A stretch of DNA of 64,000 bases from UBA7455 sp026713185 (GCA_963665785.1 OY762456.1:2356001-2420000); one strand, 5' to 3'. Positions 1-8,970 are shown, counted from the stretch's first letter. Translations and numbers: made by a program. Notes: a model not told the origin generated them from the sequence alone.

Positions 1-410
1 CCGGCGCTGTAATGTCAATGGAAAACGCACTCCAGGATGCGAAACTGGACGCAGATGCAATCGGCTATATCAATGCCCATGGAACCTCTACACCCCTTGG
101 GGATATTGCTGAGACAATGGCGATCAAAACGACATTGGGAAATCATGCCTGCAAGGTCGCTGTCAGCTCCACCAAATCGATGATTGGCCATACGCTTGGT
201 GCTGCAGGGTCCATTGAAGCCGTCATCAGTATCCTGAGCCTGCATCACCAGGTGGCGCCGCCGACCATCAACCTTGACAACCCGGATGATGCCTGTGACC
301 TGGACTATATTCCCCACACTGCCAGAGAATTCAATTTTGACGCTGCTCTCAGTAATTCCTTTGGATTTGGTGGCACCAATGGCACCTTGATAGTCAAGGC
401 GCTTGATTGA
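1..410 (+). CDS. fabF: 3-oxoacyl-ACP synthase II (FabF), C-terminal fragment
   Basis: C-terminal end of a beta-ketoacyl-ACP synthase; the gene starts upstream of the window and is read in the frame beginning at base 3. FabF condenses malonyl-ACP with acyl-ACP in the cytoplasmic elongation cycle. Visible are the two catalytic-histidine motifs, NAHGTSTPLGD and KSMIGHTLGAAGS, and the glycine-rich C-terminal SFGFGGTNG. The nucleophilic cysteine lies off the window. The order fabF-mltG-tmk-holB-pilZ supports FabF rather than FabB, and a separate FabB lies at 13750. FabF is sure from motif plus context; its N-terminal part cannot be judged. Confidence 0.93.
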   Translation, partial: GAVMSMENALQDAKLDADAIGYINAHGTSTPLGDIAETMAIKTTLGNHACKVAVSSTKSMIGHTLGAAGSIEAVISILSLHHQVAPPTINLDNPDDACDLDYIPHTAREFNFDAALSNSFGFGGTNGTLIVKALD

Positions 411-457
411 TGCGGGCAGGATTGACTGCATTGGTTTGTGGCTGAATTGGATTTCTT

Positions 458-1489
458 ATGCATCGCATAATGGTAATTCTGTTTATCGTAGTGGTGCTGG
501 TGATCGTTTCCGGTACGTTACATTGTTACCGATTGATAAATTCACCTTTGATTGTCTCCTCGAATCAGACCTATCTGGTTGCATCCGGAGCATCCCTGTA
601 CAGAATTACTCATGACCTTGTGGATGCTGGTATCGTTAATATGCCGGCAGTAATATTCAGATTTTATGCCATGATGACAGGGTCTCAAGGTCAGTTAAAA
701 GCTGGCAAATATGACATTTCTGAAGTGAACTCACCCCGGGAGTTGCTGGCCTTGCTGCGATCCGGGAAGGTTATGGAGTGGGGGATCACATTCGTTGAAG
801 GCTGGACATTCGCGGACTGGCGGAAGGCTCTGGATGCAGAACCGGAGATTCATCAGCAGATTTCCAGCGAAACAGACCTTGGCATTATGTCTCTACTGGG
901 TAAACCCGGAATGCACCCGGAAGGTTGGTTTTTCCCGGATACCTATCATTATACCAGCGGTGATTCCGATATTGATATTCTCAGACAGGCACACAGGAAA
1001 ATGATCCGGGTTCTCGATGAGAACTGGCCGGGACGATCAGTGGGAAATTTGATCGGAACTCCATACGAAGCGCTTATAATCGCATCCATGATCGAGAAAG
1101 AAACTGGAGTGAACGATGACCGGGGCAGGGTGGCCAGGGTATTTTTCAACCGGCTTGCACAACGGATGAGGCTTCAATCCGACCCCACAGTTATCTATGG
1201 ATTGGGAAGCAGCTATACAGGTGATCTCCTTCTGCGGCATTTAAAAGAAGATACCCCGTATAATACCTACGTTCATGCAGGATTACCGCCAACGCCAATC
1301 GCAATGCCTGGACTCGCGTCCATTCAGGCTGCATTGCATCCTGCAGCGGGAGAGTATCTTTATTTTGTAGCCAAGGGAGATGGATCGAGTTACTTTTCAA
1401 AAAGTCTTGAAGAACATAATGCCGCCGTGGAACGTTATCAAAGATCGGGGAGAAGAAAAGACTATCGAAGTACACAACAGCAGTATTGA
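458..1489 (+). CDS. mltG: Endolytic murein transglycosylase MltG (YceG-like)
   Basis: Membrane-anchored lytic transglycosylase that cleaves nascent glycan strands in the periplasm and helps set glycan chain length. The 343-residue protein has an N-terminal membrane anchor (about residues 4-22, VILFIVVVLVIVSG), a LysM-like segment, and the YceG catalytic block: MIEKETG near residue 211, holding the presumed catalytic Glu, followed by RVARVFFNRL and LQSDPTVIYG. Length matches E. coli MltG (340). It follows fabF by 47 bp; pabC, which sits between the two genes in many relatives, is missing. Its stop lies just before the tmk start, so the two are probably translationally coupled. No strong Shine-Dalgarno precedes the ATG. 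Confidence 0.93.
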   Translation: MHRIMVILFIVVVLVIVSGTLHCYRLINSPLIVSSNQTYLVASGASLYRITHDLVDAGIVNMPAVIFRFYAMMTGSQGQLKAGKYDISEVNSPRELLALLRSGKVMEWGITFVEGWTFADWRKALDAEPEIHQQISSETDLGIMSLLGKPGMHPEGWFFPDTYHYTSGDSDIDILRQAHRKMIRVLDENWPGRSVGNLIGTPYEALIIASMIEKETGVNDDRGRVARVFFNRLAQRMRLQSDPTVIYGLGSSYTGDLLLRHLKEDTPYNTYVHAGLPPTPIAMPGLASIQAALHPAAGEYLYFVAKGDGSSYFSKSLEEHNAAVERYQRSGRRKDYRSTQQQY

Positions 1490-1494
1490 AAACC

Positions 1495-2196
1495 ATGTCA
1501 GTGTCTGAACGAGGTGCATTGATTACGCTTGAAGGTCTTGAAGGAGTTGGTAAGTCAACCAGTGTCAAGACAATTGAGCTGTTGCTTGCAGAGCGGGGTT
1601 TGCCTTGTATTACTACACGTGAACCAGGAGGCTCCCACCTGGGAGAAAAGTTGCGTCAACTCCTGCTGCACTCATCAATGTGTTCAATGACCGAGTTATT
1701 GCTGATGTTTGCTGCCAGAACGGAACATGTACAAACGGTGATAGAACCGGCTTTGGCAGCCGGTCAATGGGTAATTTGTGATCGTTTTACCGATTCAAGT
1801 TATGCCTACCAGGGCGGTGGTCGGGGTATTGAACTAGAAACCATCTCACAACTGGAGAAATTGACACTGGGTGGTATTGTACCGGATTGCACTTTCATAC
1901 TTGACCTGCCGGCAGGCGTGGGTCTGAAGCGTGCTGCCAGACGAAAACAAAATGCACAGTCTTCGGCCGGGGAGTCAGGAAAAAAGACGTCAACTGAATC
2001 AGCTGAGACAGGTGACCGTTTTGAAAACGAGAAATTGCTGTTCTTTGAACAGGTACGTGAAGTATTCCTCTACCGAGCCGGGTTGGAAACTCGCAATCAT
2101 GTCATCGATGGGTCAGGAACGGTCACACAGGTACAACAACGCATTCGTGAAGAACTGGAACACTTTATTAATAAATTTCTGAATCAGAATCATTGA
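1495..2196 (+). CDS. tmk: Thymidylate kinase with inserted LID segment
   Basis: Phosphorylates dTMP to dTDP in the cytoplasm. P-loop GLEGVGKST near residue 15, DR motif in CDRFTDSSYAYQGGGR, and a LID ending in TGDRFENEKLLFF. The open frame also offers a TTG at 1486, but the ATG at 1495 puts the P-loop at the usual distance from the N-terminus and is preferred. About 20 Ser/Thr/Glu/Lys-rich residues are inserted after LKRAARRK within the LID, which is unusual for the family. The stop overlaps the holB ATG by one base. Tmk-holB pairing is common in Gammaproteobacteria. Confidence 0.94.
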   Translation: MSVSERGALITLEGLEGVGKSTSVKTIELLLAERGLPCITTREPGGSHLGEKLRQLLLHSSMCSMTELLLMFAARTEHVQTVIEPALAAGQWVICDRFTDSSYAYQGGGRGIELETISQLEKLTLGGIVPDCTFILDLPAGVGLKRAARRKQNAQSSAGESGKKTSTESAETGDRFENEKLLFFEQVREVFLYRAGLETRNHVIDGSGTVTQVQQRIREELEHFINKFLNQNH

Positions 2197-3203
2197 TGAC
2201 AGACCTTCCCTGGCATAAAGCACAATGGACGCTGGTTCGTAAGCAACGGCAATCCGGACGTCAGCCACACGCCTTGTTACTGATCGGATCTCCTGACCTT
2301 GGTAAGCGGATATTCGCCCATACACTGGCTGCCTCAAAGCTTTGCAGGGAACCTGTCATGGACAGTGACGGTAATTTCAGACAATGCAATGATTGTTCTT
2401 CCTGCCATCTTCTGCATGCCGACACCCATCCAGACTTCCTGGTGATTCAACCGGAGGATTCAAAACAAATCCTGATTGATCAGATACGACTGTTGAACCA
2501 GTGGGTTGCACAGACCTCGGGGCAGGGGGGTGAGAAGGTGGCGCTTCTTTATCCGGCGGAACAGATGAACTTACAGGCAGCCAATGCGCTGTTAAAATGT
2601 TTGGAAGAACCCACACCGAACACTTTGTTCATTCTGGTTTCGGACCAGCCCACACGTCTTTTGCCGACCATCATGAGTCGATGTCAATATCTATCCTTTC
2701 CGATGCCTGCTGTTGATACGGCATTGTCATGGTTAAGGGAAAACGGTGATGTGTCTCTGGACCTGAAGCAGGCCCTAGCAGTGGCAGGTGGTTCGCCGCT
2801 GAAAGTACTGCGGGATATCAACGATGATTACATGGGCAGAAGAAGAGAAGTAATGTCTGCCATTCACAGGTTGTTGCTGGGGAAAGTGACTAGTCTTGAT
2901 GTCAGTGAAACCCTGTTGAAATACGAGCCACAGGAAGTGATCCGATCGATTCAGAGTGTTGTTGACGATACGGTTAAATTCCTGATGACCGGTGATCAGG
3001 TAACCCTTGCAAATGGAGATTCACTCGAGATTATCAGACAGTTGGGGACGAATCTGGGTATTGAAAATCTATTTAATTTAAGCGACAAAATATACCAGAT
3101 TCTGAGTGATCTGGAGAGTACATCAAACCCAAATCCGCAACTGTTGATAGAGTCATTGCTGATCTCATGTACAGGACAGGATGCCCGTCCACCTTGTTTG
3201 TAG
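2196..3203 (+). CDS. holB: DNA polymerase III delta prime subunit
   Basis: Clamp-loader subunit that couples ATP-driven opening of the beta clamp. The 335-residue protein begins MTDLPWHKAQW, has the degenerate delta-prime P-loop (IGSPDLGKR), a four-cysteine zinc module (C-x13-C-x2-C-x2-C around residues 50-68), and the sensor region ALLKCLEEPTPNTLFIL followed by SRCQ. Start ATG at 2196 shares a base with the tmk stop. The C-terminal collar domain runs to the end, so the gene looks intact. It sits directly before pilZ as in Pseudomonas aeruginosa. Confidence 0.92.
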   Translation: MTDLPWHKAQWTLVRKQRQSGRQPHALLLIGSPDLGKRIFAHTLAASKLCREPVMDSDGNFRQCNDCSSCHLLHADTHPDFLVIQPEDSKQILIDQIRLLNQWVAQTSGQGGEKVALLYPAEQMNLQAANALLKCLEEPTPNTLFILVSDQPTRLLPTIMSRCQYLSFPMPAVDTALSWLRENGDVSLDLKQALAVAGGSPLKVLRDINDDYMGRRREVMSAIHRLLLGKVTSLDVSETLLKYEPQEVIRSIQSVVDDTVKFLMTGDQVTLANGDSLEIIRQLGTNLGIENLFNLSDKIYQILSDLESTSNPNPQLLIESLLISCTGQDARPPCL

Positions 3204-3310
3204 AATGGCCTGACAAAGTGCAATATCCCTTTCAGGTCATTTGCGAACACTCTTGTTATCCAAACCTGATAGTAGATGTTTGCGGAAATAGAACTTTGTG
3301 GACAGATAAC

Positions 3311-3664
3311 ATGAGCAGATTACGTGGTGATAGAAAAAAGACCATGATCCCACTGGCGATCATAAACAAGATTGCCTTACACAACTGTTATATGCCTTTT
3401 ATTAAAAATGGTGGGCTGTTTGTCGAAAACCGGACCGGGTATGAACTCGGAGACGATGTTCTCATACTACTGGATTTGCTGGATGAAACTGAAAAAATAC
3501 CCATAGCTGGTAAAGTTGTCTGGATCGCCGGGAAAGGGGTCAAGAATCCACATTCTGCGGGTGTTGGTATTCAGTTCAGCGACCCGGATAAAGTTTTGAA
3601 GGACAGGATAGAGACTCTTCTGGTCGGATTACCAGGATCCTCCAGTCAGACTGCTACCATGTAG
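3311..3664 (+). CDS. pilZ: Type IV pilus assembly protein PilZ (non-canonical PilZ domain)
   Basis: The 117-residue protein matches the founding PilZ of Pseudomonas in length and layout: YMPFIKNGGLFVEN, then YELGDDVLILL, then EKIPIAGKVVWI and AGVGIQF. It is needed for type IV pilus biogenesis through contact with the PilB/FimX system. It lacks the RxxxR and DxSxxG motifs of c-di-GMP-binding PilZ domains, as is known for the founding member, so it is probably not a direct c-di-GMP receptor. The ATG at 3311 is chosen because the frame upstream, from 3167, overlaps holB and has no PilZ-like content. Position after holB matches Pseudomonas. Confidence 0.88.
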   Translation: MSRLRGDRKKTMIPLAIINKIALHNCYMPFIKNGGLFVENRTGYELGDDVLILLDLLDETEKIPIAGKVVWIAGKGVKNPHSAGVGIQFSDPDKVLKDRIETLLVGLPGSSSQTATM

Positions 3665-3696
3665 AACCACCTGGAGTACACATCGGGTTATTTTTA

Positions 3697-3714
3697 CTTC
3701 AGCTTTGGCTGAAG
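3697..3714. terminator. Inverted repeat between convergent pilZ and peptidase genes
   Basis: Seven-bp perfect stem CTTCAGC/GCTGAAG with a TTTG loop, placed between the converging ends of pilZ and the S9 peptidase. On the plus strand it is followed only by a weak T-rich stretch and on the minus strand by TAAAAA, so it is at best an imperfect bidirectional terminator. The CCTTCAGC arm also resembles the core of the dispersed repeat described elsewhere in the window, possibly by chance. Confidence 0.4.
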
Positions 3715-3718
3715 GCTT

Positions 3719-5851
3719 CTAACCAAGATTACGATCAAGAAATTCATCCATCAATGTGTAACGATGCAGATTGATCAATCTTCCCGAAAGACCATGTTTT
3801 GCACCCGGATAGGTCATCATTTCAAATTGTATATTGGCATCCTGAAGCGCTTTGAACAGTTTTGTGCTGTTTGTAAATAATACGTTGTCATCCGCCATGC
3901 CATGAATGATCAACATTTTGCCCCTGGTGTTTCTGATTTGGTCTAATACATTGCTGGCGTTATATCCCGCCGGATTCCTGTCAGGTAAATCAAGGTACCT
4001 CTCGGTATAGTGCGTGTCGTAGAGTGACCAGTCGGTCACTGGAGCGACACTGATGCCTGCCTTGAAAATATCCGGCGCCTTGAACATTAACTGCAGTGTC
4101 ATGTAACCACCGTAACTGTGTCCGAAGACCACCAGTCGATTTATATCTACCCAGGCCAGAGACCTTAAGTAACGCACAGCCTGGAGTTGGTCCTGTACTT
4201 CGATGTCACCAAGTTGACGATAGATCGGTGTTTCAAATGCCTTGCCCCGATTGCTGCTGCCACGGTTGTCCAGCTGTATCAGGCCATAACCTCGTTGTGA
4301 CATGTAATGCATCCAGGGAGAAAGCCATTCCCGGGTCACACGTTGTACACCAGGACCGCCGTAAACCATCAGTATGACCGGATACTGTTCCCCCTCCTGT
4401 TTTTTGGCAGGCTCAATCAACCGATATTGAAGTGACTGTCCATCATCGGCTGGAAGTTCACCGAATTCAACATGACCAACGTTCCGCCGGTAGGGGAAAA
4501 AGGGATGATTTTCATCCAGTGTGTTGTTCCAGAGCATGTTTATCAATTTACCGTCAACATGTCTGATCGCCGTAGCAGGTGGCATGTCTGGAGATGAGTA
4601 ACGATCAACGTAAATTCCATGGGAGAAGTCCGGGAATGTGTTGTGATAGAAACCGCTTTCAGTCAGTTTTTCTTGTGTATCTTCCTGATCAAACGAGATG
4701 CGGTACAAATGTCGTTCCAGGGGACCGTCAGTATAAGCCTCAAAATAGACATGTGTTCCGTCTGCGCCCTTTACATTCAGAACATTCCATTCCCCGCTCG
4801 TCAGTTGCTCAAGCAATCGCCCCTGTGTGTTATATAAATACAGATGTGAGTATCCGGAACGCTCCGAACTCCAGATAAAGAAGTCCCTGTCTTTGATCCG
4901 GAGAAAATTATCATGCAGATTTATCCAGGTGTCGCTTCGTTCCTCTATCAGAACATGCTGTTCAGTGTTGTTTCTATGTACCTTGATGACTTTCAGGACA
5001 TGCTGTTCCCGGTCCTGAATCTGTACCATAAGGTAATCACTGTCCAACCAGTTGACTCTGGCGAGATAAGCATCATCCAGGGATAAGGAAAGATATTGGA
5101 TTGCACCGGAACAGACTTCGACGATACCCAGTTTCATCGTGGCGTTGGGTGTTCCGGCGTAGGGGTATCTTTGATCGAAAACACGGAAATTGTCTGCTTC
5201 TATCTCGAATCTCCTGGAAAGCTTTATAGACGACGTATCGACCCGGGTGAAAGCAATGAATCGGGCATCAGGTGACCACCAGTAGCCATCGAACCGGTGC
5301 ATCTCCTCCTGGGCAATGAACTCGGCAAGTCCCATATTGACATCGTCTCCACCGTCAAAAGTCAACTGTCTGACAGACCAGGATGTCGTATCTGCAACCT
5401 GGATGTTCTGGTTGCCTACATAAGCCAGTTGTTTGCCATCCGGTGAATATCGGGCATCTGTGACATATTGTTCATTGCCGATAACCTTTCTTATCCTTCC
5501 TGTGGACAAATTCAGAAGATGAAGACTTCCCCCCAGGGGAATCAGTATCGTTTCTCCGGATGGAGACCATTGGTATTCGACTATACCGCTGTCAGTGATT
5601 CTCTTCCGTTCACGACGATCCTTATCTTCATCGCTCAATACACGCCCGGAATCAAGATCAGCTGATGACACCAGCAGGTTTGACTGGTTTTCAGCAATGT
5701 CGTATAGCCAGATATCCAGGCGTTGGCCGTCTTCACTGCTGCCCAAAAGGTATGTAACCTGATTTCCATCCGGGGAAAAGCTGATCCCGGATGGCGATAG
5801 ACCGTTCAGGTCCGGGTTGCTGAAGATACGGTCCAGAGTCAGTTTGCTCAT
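3719..5851 (-). CDS. Prolyl oligopeptidase family S9 (dipeptidyl peptidase IV-like)
   Basis: The 710-residue serine peptidase has an N-terminal beta-propeller region with repeated SPDG strands (FSPDGNQV, YSPDGKQLAYVG) and a C-terminal alpha/beta hydrolase domain. The catalytic triad is visible: Ser in GHSYGGYMT near residue 579, Asp in MADDNVLF near 652, His in AKHGLSG near 685. The propeller holds the EE pair (IAQEEMHRFDGYWW) typical of S9B enzymes that bind the peptide N-terminus, so removal of Xaa-Pro dipeptides is likely. No signal peptide is seen, suggesting a cytoplasmic enzyme. Its ATG overlaps the pepQ stop by four bases, making one operon for proline-containing peptides. Confidence 0.85.
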   Translation of the reverse strand: MSKLTLDRIFSNPDLNGLSPSGISFSPDGNQVTYLLGSSEDGQRLDIWLYDIAENQSNLLVSSADLDSGRVLSDEDKDRRERKRITDSGIVEYQWSPSGETILIPLGGSLHLLNLSTGRIRKVIGNEQYVTDARYSPDGKQLAYVGNQNIQVADTTSWSVRQLTFDGGDDVNMGLAEFIAQEEMHRFDGYWWSPDARFIAFTRVDTSSIKLSRRFEIEADNFRVFDQRYPYAGTPNATMKLGIVEVCSGAIQYLSLSLDDAYLARVNWLDSDYLMVQIQDREQHVLKVIKVHRNNTEQHVLIEERSDTWINLHDNFLRIKDRDFFIWSSERSGYSHLYLYNTQGRLLEQLTSGEWNVLNVKGADGTHVYFEAYTDGPLERHLYRISFDQEDTQEKLTESGFYHNTFPDFSHGIYVDRYSSPDMPPATAIRHVDGKLINMLWNNTLDENHPFFPYRRNVGHVEFGELPADDGQSLQYRLIEPAKKQEGEQYPVILMVYGGPGVQRVTREWLSPWMHYMSQRGYGLIQLDNRGSSNRGKAFETPIYRQLGDIEVQDQLQAVRYLRSLAWVDINRLVVFGHSYGGYMTLQLMFKAPDIFKAGISVAPVTDWSLYDTHYTERYLDLPDRNPAGYNASNVLDQIRNTRGKMLIIHGMADDNVLFTNSTKLFKALQDANIQFEMMTYPGAKHGLSGRLINLHRYTLMDEFLDRNLG

Positions 5852-7185
5852 GAGGACGTGTTGGCAAAAGCATTCCGGGTCAGATTAACGACATTACCAT
5901 CCTTGATTGTAATGTTGTCTTCAATACGAATGCCGCCATAGGGTATCAATTTTTCAACCTCCAGCCAGTTGACATCTTTGCCGGATTTACTGTCCCTGAG
6001 GTCAGACAACAGGGATGGAATAAAGTAGATACCGGGTTCAATGGTAAATACCTGTCTTTCTTCAATGTTCCTTGTTAATCGTAATGCCGGTGATTTCTCG
6101 TCTGGCAGCAGATTGGCGCCCTGACGGGATTGTTGGAATCCAGCGACATCATGGGTCTGTAAACCAAGCATGTGGCCAAGTCCATGGGGTAGAAAGGTGC
6201 GCGAAATATCGTTCTCAAGCATTGCTTCCGGTGACATATTGATCAGGTTGAACTGTTTCAGCAGGTCACACACCCGAAGATGCATTTTTTCATGGAGTTG
6301 CATGTAGTTTATGCCGGGTTCAATGTCATCGATGATAGCCTGCTGTTGCTCATCAACCGCATTGATAAGTTCCTGGAACCGTCCAGGATTTGCAGCATAG
6401 GTACGGGTTACATCGGCTGCATAACCATGTTGGCATGCACCGGCATCAATCAGCAGTGATAGAAATTCATCGGGAGGAGTTGTTTCGTAGTGTTGATAAT
6501 GCAACACAGCACAATTCTCATTGAGTCCAATGATGCCGGGATAGGGTGTTGACTGTTCACGATGTCTGATGGCTTTCAGGTAGCAATGCTGGATATCAAA
6601 TTCCGAGAGCCTCTGTTCGAATGCTGCCTTCGCGGCCCGATGACCTTCAACCGCAGTATTATTGGCGAGTTGTATACAGCCCAGTTCGAATTCAGTTTTG
6701 TATGATCTGTCGAAATGCAGAGCGTCCAGAACTGGAGTTGGATTAATTTGTTCTATTTCCAGAGCTGTCGCCAGGTCATGTTCAGCGCCGATAAATACCG
6801 GTGCAACGAGGTCGCTTATGCAATCGGATACTTCACTGAATGAACTGATGGTCCTGATATCCCATTCCCTGACCCAGAATCCGGATGGGTCGGCTGGCGG
6901 CTTGTGCCAGTAGTCGTCAGCCTGGTGAAAGAGAAGTACAGGTTTGCATCCGGGTCGAAAAACAACAAAGGAGCCGGGGTTGTCAGTTACCGGCAGCCAT
7001 TGATTAAAGTGTGGGTTTACTTTGAAGGGATAGGTTTGGTCATCAAGAAACGTCTCAATAAGTTCGCCCGATGCAATCAGAAACCCGTCGGCCTCGACAG
7101 TACTTAATGCTGATTCATAACGGACTTGCAGTTCATTAAGGTGAGAGACATAGAGTTGATCAATTTCAGTGGAGATTGGAGTCAC
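5848..7185 (-). CDS. pepQ: Xaa-Pro dipeptidase PepQ
   Basis: Dinuclear metal prolidase of family M24 that splits Xaa-Pro dipeptides. The 445 residues match E. coli PepQ (443). Metal ligands are in place: two Asp in DAGACQHGYAADVTRTY near 246 and 257, His in LPHGLGHMLGLQTHD near 336, Glu in TIEPGIYF near 383 and Glu in GIRIEDN near 421. The start is GTG with GGAA about 8 bases upstream. It is the first gene of a two-gene minus-strand operon with the S9 dipeptidyl peptidase, whose Xaa-Pro products it could finish off. Confidence 0.93.
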   Translation of the reverse strand: MTPISTEIDQLYVSHLNELQVRYESALSTVEADGFLIASGELIETFLDDQTYPFKVNPHFNQWLPVTDNPGSFVVFRPGCKPVLLFHQADDYWHKPPADPSGFWVREWDIRTISSFSEVSDCISDLVAPVFIGAEHDLATALEIEQINPTPVLDALHFDRSYKTEFELGCIQLANNTAVEGHRAAKAAFEQRLSEFDIQHCYLKAIRHREQSTPYPGIIGLNENCAVLHYQHYETTPPDEFLSLLIDAGACQHGYAADVTRTYAANPGRFQELINAVDEQQQAIIDDIEPGINYMQLHEKMHLRVCDLLKQFNLINMSPEAMLENDISRTFLPHGLGHMLGLQTHDVAGFQQSRQGANLLPDEKSPALRLTRNIEERQVFTIEPGIYFIPSLLSDLRDSKSGKDVNWLEVEKLIPYGGIRIEDNITIKDGNVVNLTRNAFANTSS

Positions 7186-7619
7186 AGGTAATATTCCGAT
7201 AGTCTGGTCGATTGCATTGTAAAAGAAATCCGGGGTAGTTTACTGATTTATTGAGAGAACTGCCTACATCGCATGCATGGCAAGTTCAATCAAATTGTGA
7301 AATTCGAAAGATATTTTTCAAGTCGCTATTGGCATGGGTGTCTGGCCATGGTTGTATCAAGACACATCACCAATGCTTGGTGCGGTAATATCAGTACCTT
7401 TTGTTATCCTGGGCATGATGCTGCTTCGCGCCAGATTACAATTCAATAATATGGAGACCAGCATTCAGGAAGACACCCTGAAACAGTTGAAATAAACGGA
7501 TAGCGAAAAATGTCTCTGCATCAGGGTGATGGCGCTGAATCTTTGACCGTGTTATATATAGCGACTTCAATTGACCCGTACAATAGTGGGGATCATATAA
7601 ATTTCAATGAGGAGGAACG
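7186..7619. other. Intergenic region with small ORF remnant and candidate promoter
   Basis: This 434-bp gap separates pepQ from the molybdenum hydroxylase operon. An open frame from 7301 to 7495 contains a 53-residue ATG reading (7334-7495) with one hydrophobic stretch (MLGAVISVPFVILGMMLL) and a charged tail. It looks like the last helix of a transporter whose front part is lost, or a small membrane protein; I cannot tell which. Further on, two TTGACC hexamers (7543-7548 and 7571-7576) precede AT-rich TATATA and TATAAA elements, a plausible promoter for the downstream operon, and a strong AGGAGG lies 5 bases before its first ATG. Confidence 0.4.
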
Positions 7620-8483
7620 ATGGTTTCTGTTGTATACGAGGCGCCTGAATCAATTCAGGATGCGGTAAAACTTCTGGCTGATTCGCGGATTAAAGCGAAT
7701 GTACTTGCAGGAGGCACCGACCTGATTATTCAGATGCAAGGCCAGAACGAAAAACGTCTTGTAGTGGATGTAAAGAAAATACCCAGTATGATGGATGCAA
7801 GAATGACGGACGAAGGTCTGATTCTGGGACCGTCGATTTCCTGTGCCGAGTTTACCGCAAGAGAAGATATCAAGGCGGTTTATCCAGGACTTGTGGAATC
7901 CGCCTATCTCATTGGATCCACTCAGGTGCAGGGTAGATGCAGCATTGGTGGCAACCTCTGTAATTCTTCTCCGGCAGCCGACACGATCCCCCCACTGATT
8001 GTCAATAGAGCTCAATGTGTCATAGCAGGACCCAATGGTGAACGAACAGTGGCGACTGAGGATTTTGTCACCGGTGTAGGTCAGAATTGTATGGAGAAAG
8101 ACGAATTACTGGCATCCATTAGAATCCCTGTTCCGGCAGCCAATACATCGGACGCCTACCTTCGATTCATTCCCCGTTCGGAAATGGATATTGCCGTAGT
8201 CGGCGCCGCTGTCAGTGTGACCCTGGATGACAGTGGTATATGTACGACAGCCAGAGTATCGATTGGTGCGGTAGCGGTCACAGCGCTCCTGGTCAGTGAA
8301 GCCGCAAATGCACTGGTGGGTACGCAACTTGACGATTCTGCCCTGCAGGCCGCAGCAGATGCTGCGAGTGCTGCAGCAAGACCGATTACAGACAGAAGAG
8401 GCACCGTTGAATACAGAAAACAGGTTGTAGGGGTATTGGTAAAACGGGCAGCAAAGATTGCTGCTGAAAGAGCAGGAGGTTAA
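7620..8483 (+). CDS. Molybdenum hydroxylase, FAD-binding medium subunit (CoxM/CutM family)
   Basis: FAD subunit of a xanthine dehydrogenase-family enzyme, passing electrons from the 2Fe-2S subunit to the final acceptor. The 287 residues contain both FAD-contact motifs, AGGTDLIIQM near residue 31 and the TQVQGRCSIGGNLCNSSPAAD block near residues 100-120, followed by the CO dehydrogenase flavoprotein C-terminal domain. The start is fixed by AGGAGG just upstream. It is the first gene of a tight M-S-L operon (6 bp to the next gene). The substrate cannot be told from this subunit. Confidence 0.92.
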   Translation: MVSVVYEAPESIQDAVKLLADSRIKANVLAGGTDLIIQMQGQNEKRLVVDVKKIPSMMDARMTDEGLILGPSISCAEFTAREDIKAVYPGLVESAYLIGSTQVQGRCSIGGNLCNSSPAADTIPPLIVNRAQCVIAGPNGERTVATEDFVTGVGQNCMEKDELLASIRIPVPAANTSDAYLRFIPRSEMDIAVVGAAVSVTLDDSGICTTARVSIGAVAVTALLVSEAANALVGTQLDDSALQAAADAASAAARPITDRRGTVEYRKQVVGVLVKRAAKIAAERAGG

Positions 8484-8489
8484 TAGAAG

Positions 8490-8969
8490 ATGGCAAAAAC
8501 GCATGTAACAACATCCGTTAATGGAGATGCGATGGAGTTCCTTTGTGAACCCGGTGATACGCTTCTACAGGCATTACGTAACGAATTGGGATTGACCGGC
8601 ACCAAGGAAGGCTGCGGGTCCGGTGACTGTGGCGCCTGTTCGGTCACTGTAAATGGCCGTCTGGTCTGTTCCTGTCTGGTGCTTGGCGTCGAAGCCGAAG
8701 GTGCAGAGATCGGTACAGTTGAAGGTATTGGAGACAGTGATAAATTGCATGTCATTCAGGAAAAATTTCTGGAACATGCCGCTCTGCAATGTGGCATTTG
8801 TACACCGGGACTTATTGTTTCCACCAGGGCGTTGCTGGAAGAGAATCCAGACCCTACTGAGGAAGAAGCCAGATATTATCTGGCAGGTAATTTATGCCGT
8901 TGTACCGGCTACGACAAAATACTGCGGGCAGTGATGGATGCGGCAGAAACCATGAGAGGAGATGTTTGA
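8490..8969 (+). CDS. Molybdenum hydroxylase, 2Fe-2S small subunit (CoxS/CutS family)
   Basis: The 159-residue electron-transfer subunit has two 2Fe-2S domains: a plant-ferredoxin-type cluster (CGSGDCGACSV near residue 44, with a further Cys in LVCSCLV) and the four-helix domain with CGICTPG near 103 and CRCTGYDKI near 138. It relays electrons from the molybdopterin centre to FAD. It sits between the FAD and Mo subunits, with an AGGAGG inside its 3' end that serves the next gene. Length and cysteine pattern are complete. Confidence 0.95.
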   Translation: MAKTHVTTSVNGDAMEFLCEPGDTLLQALRNELGLTGTKEGCGSGDCGACSVTVNGRLVCSCLVLGVEAEGAEIGTVEGIGDSDKLHVIQEKFLEHAALQCGICTPGLIVSTRALLEENPDPTEEEARYYLAGNLCRCTGYDKILRAVMDAAETMRGDV

Positions 8970-8970
8970 A

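Noticed and set aside
15..431. 138-residue minus-strand frame opposite fabF
   Set aside because: It is fully antisense to a conserved gene, has no recognisable domain, and such shadows recur opposite most genes here.
3311..3664. c-di-GMP receptor of PilZ type
   Set aside because: The RxxxR and DxSxxG binding motifs are missing; it matches the founding non-binding PilZ.
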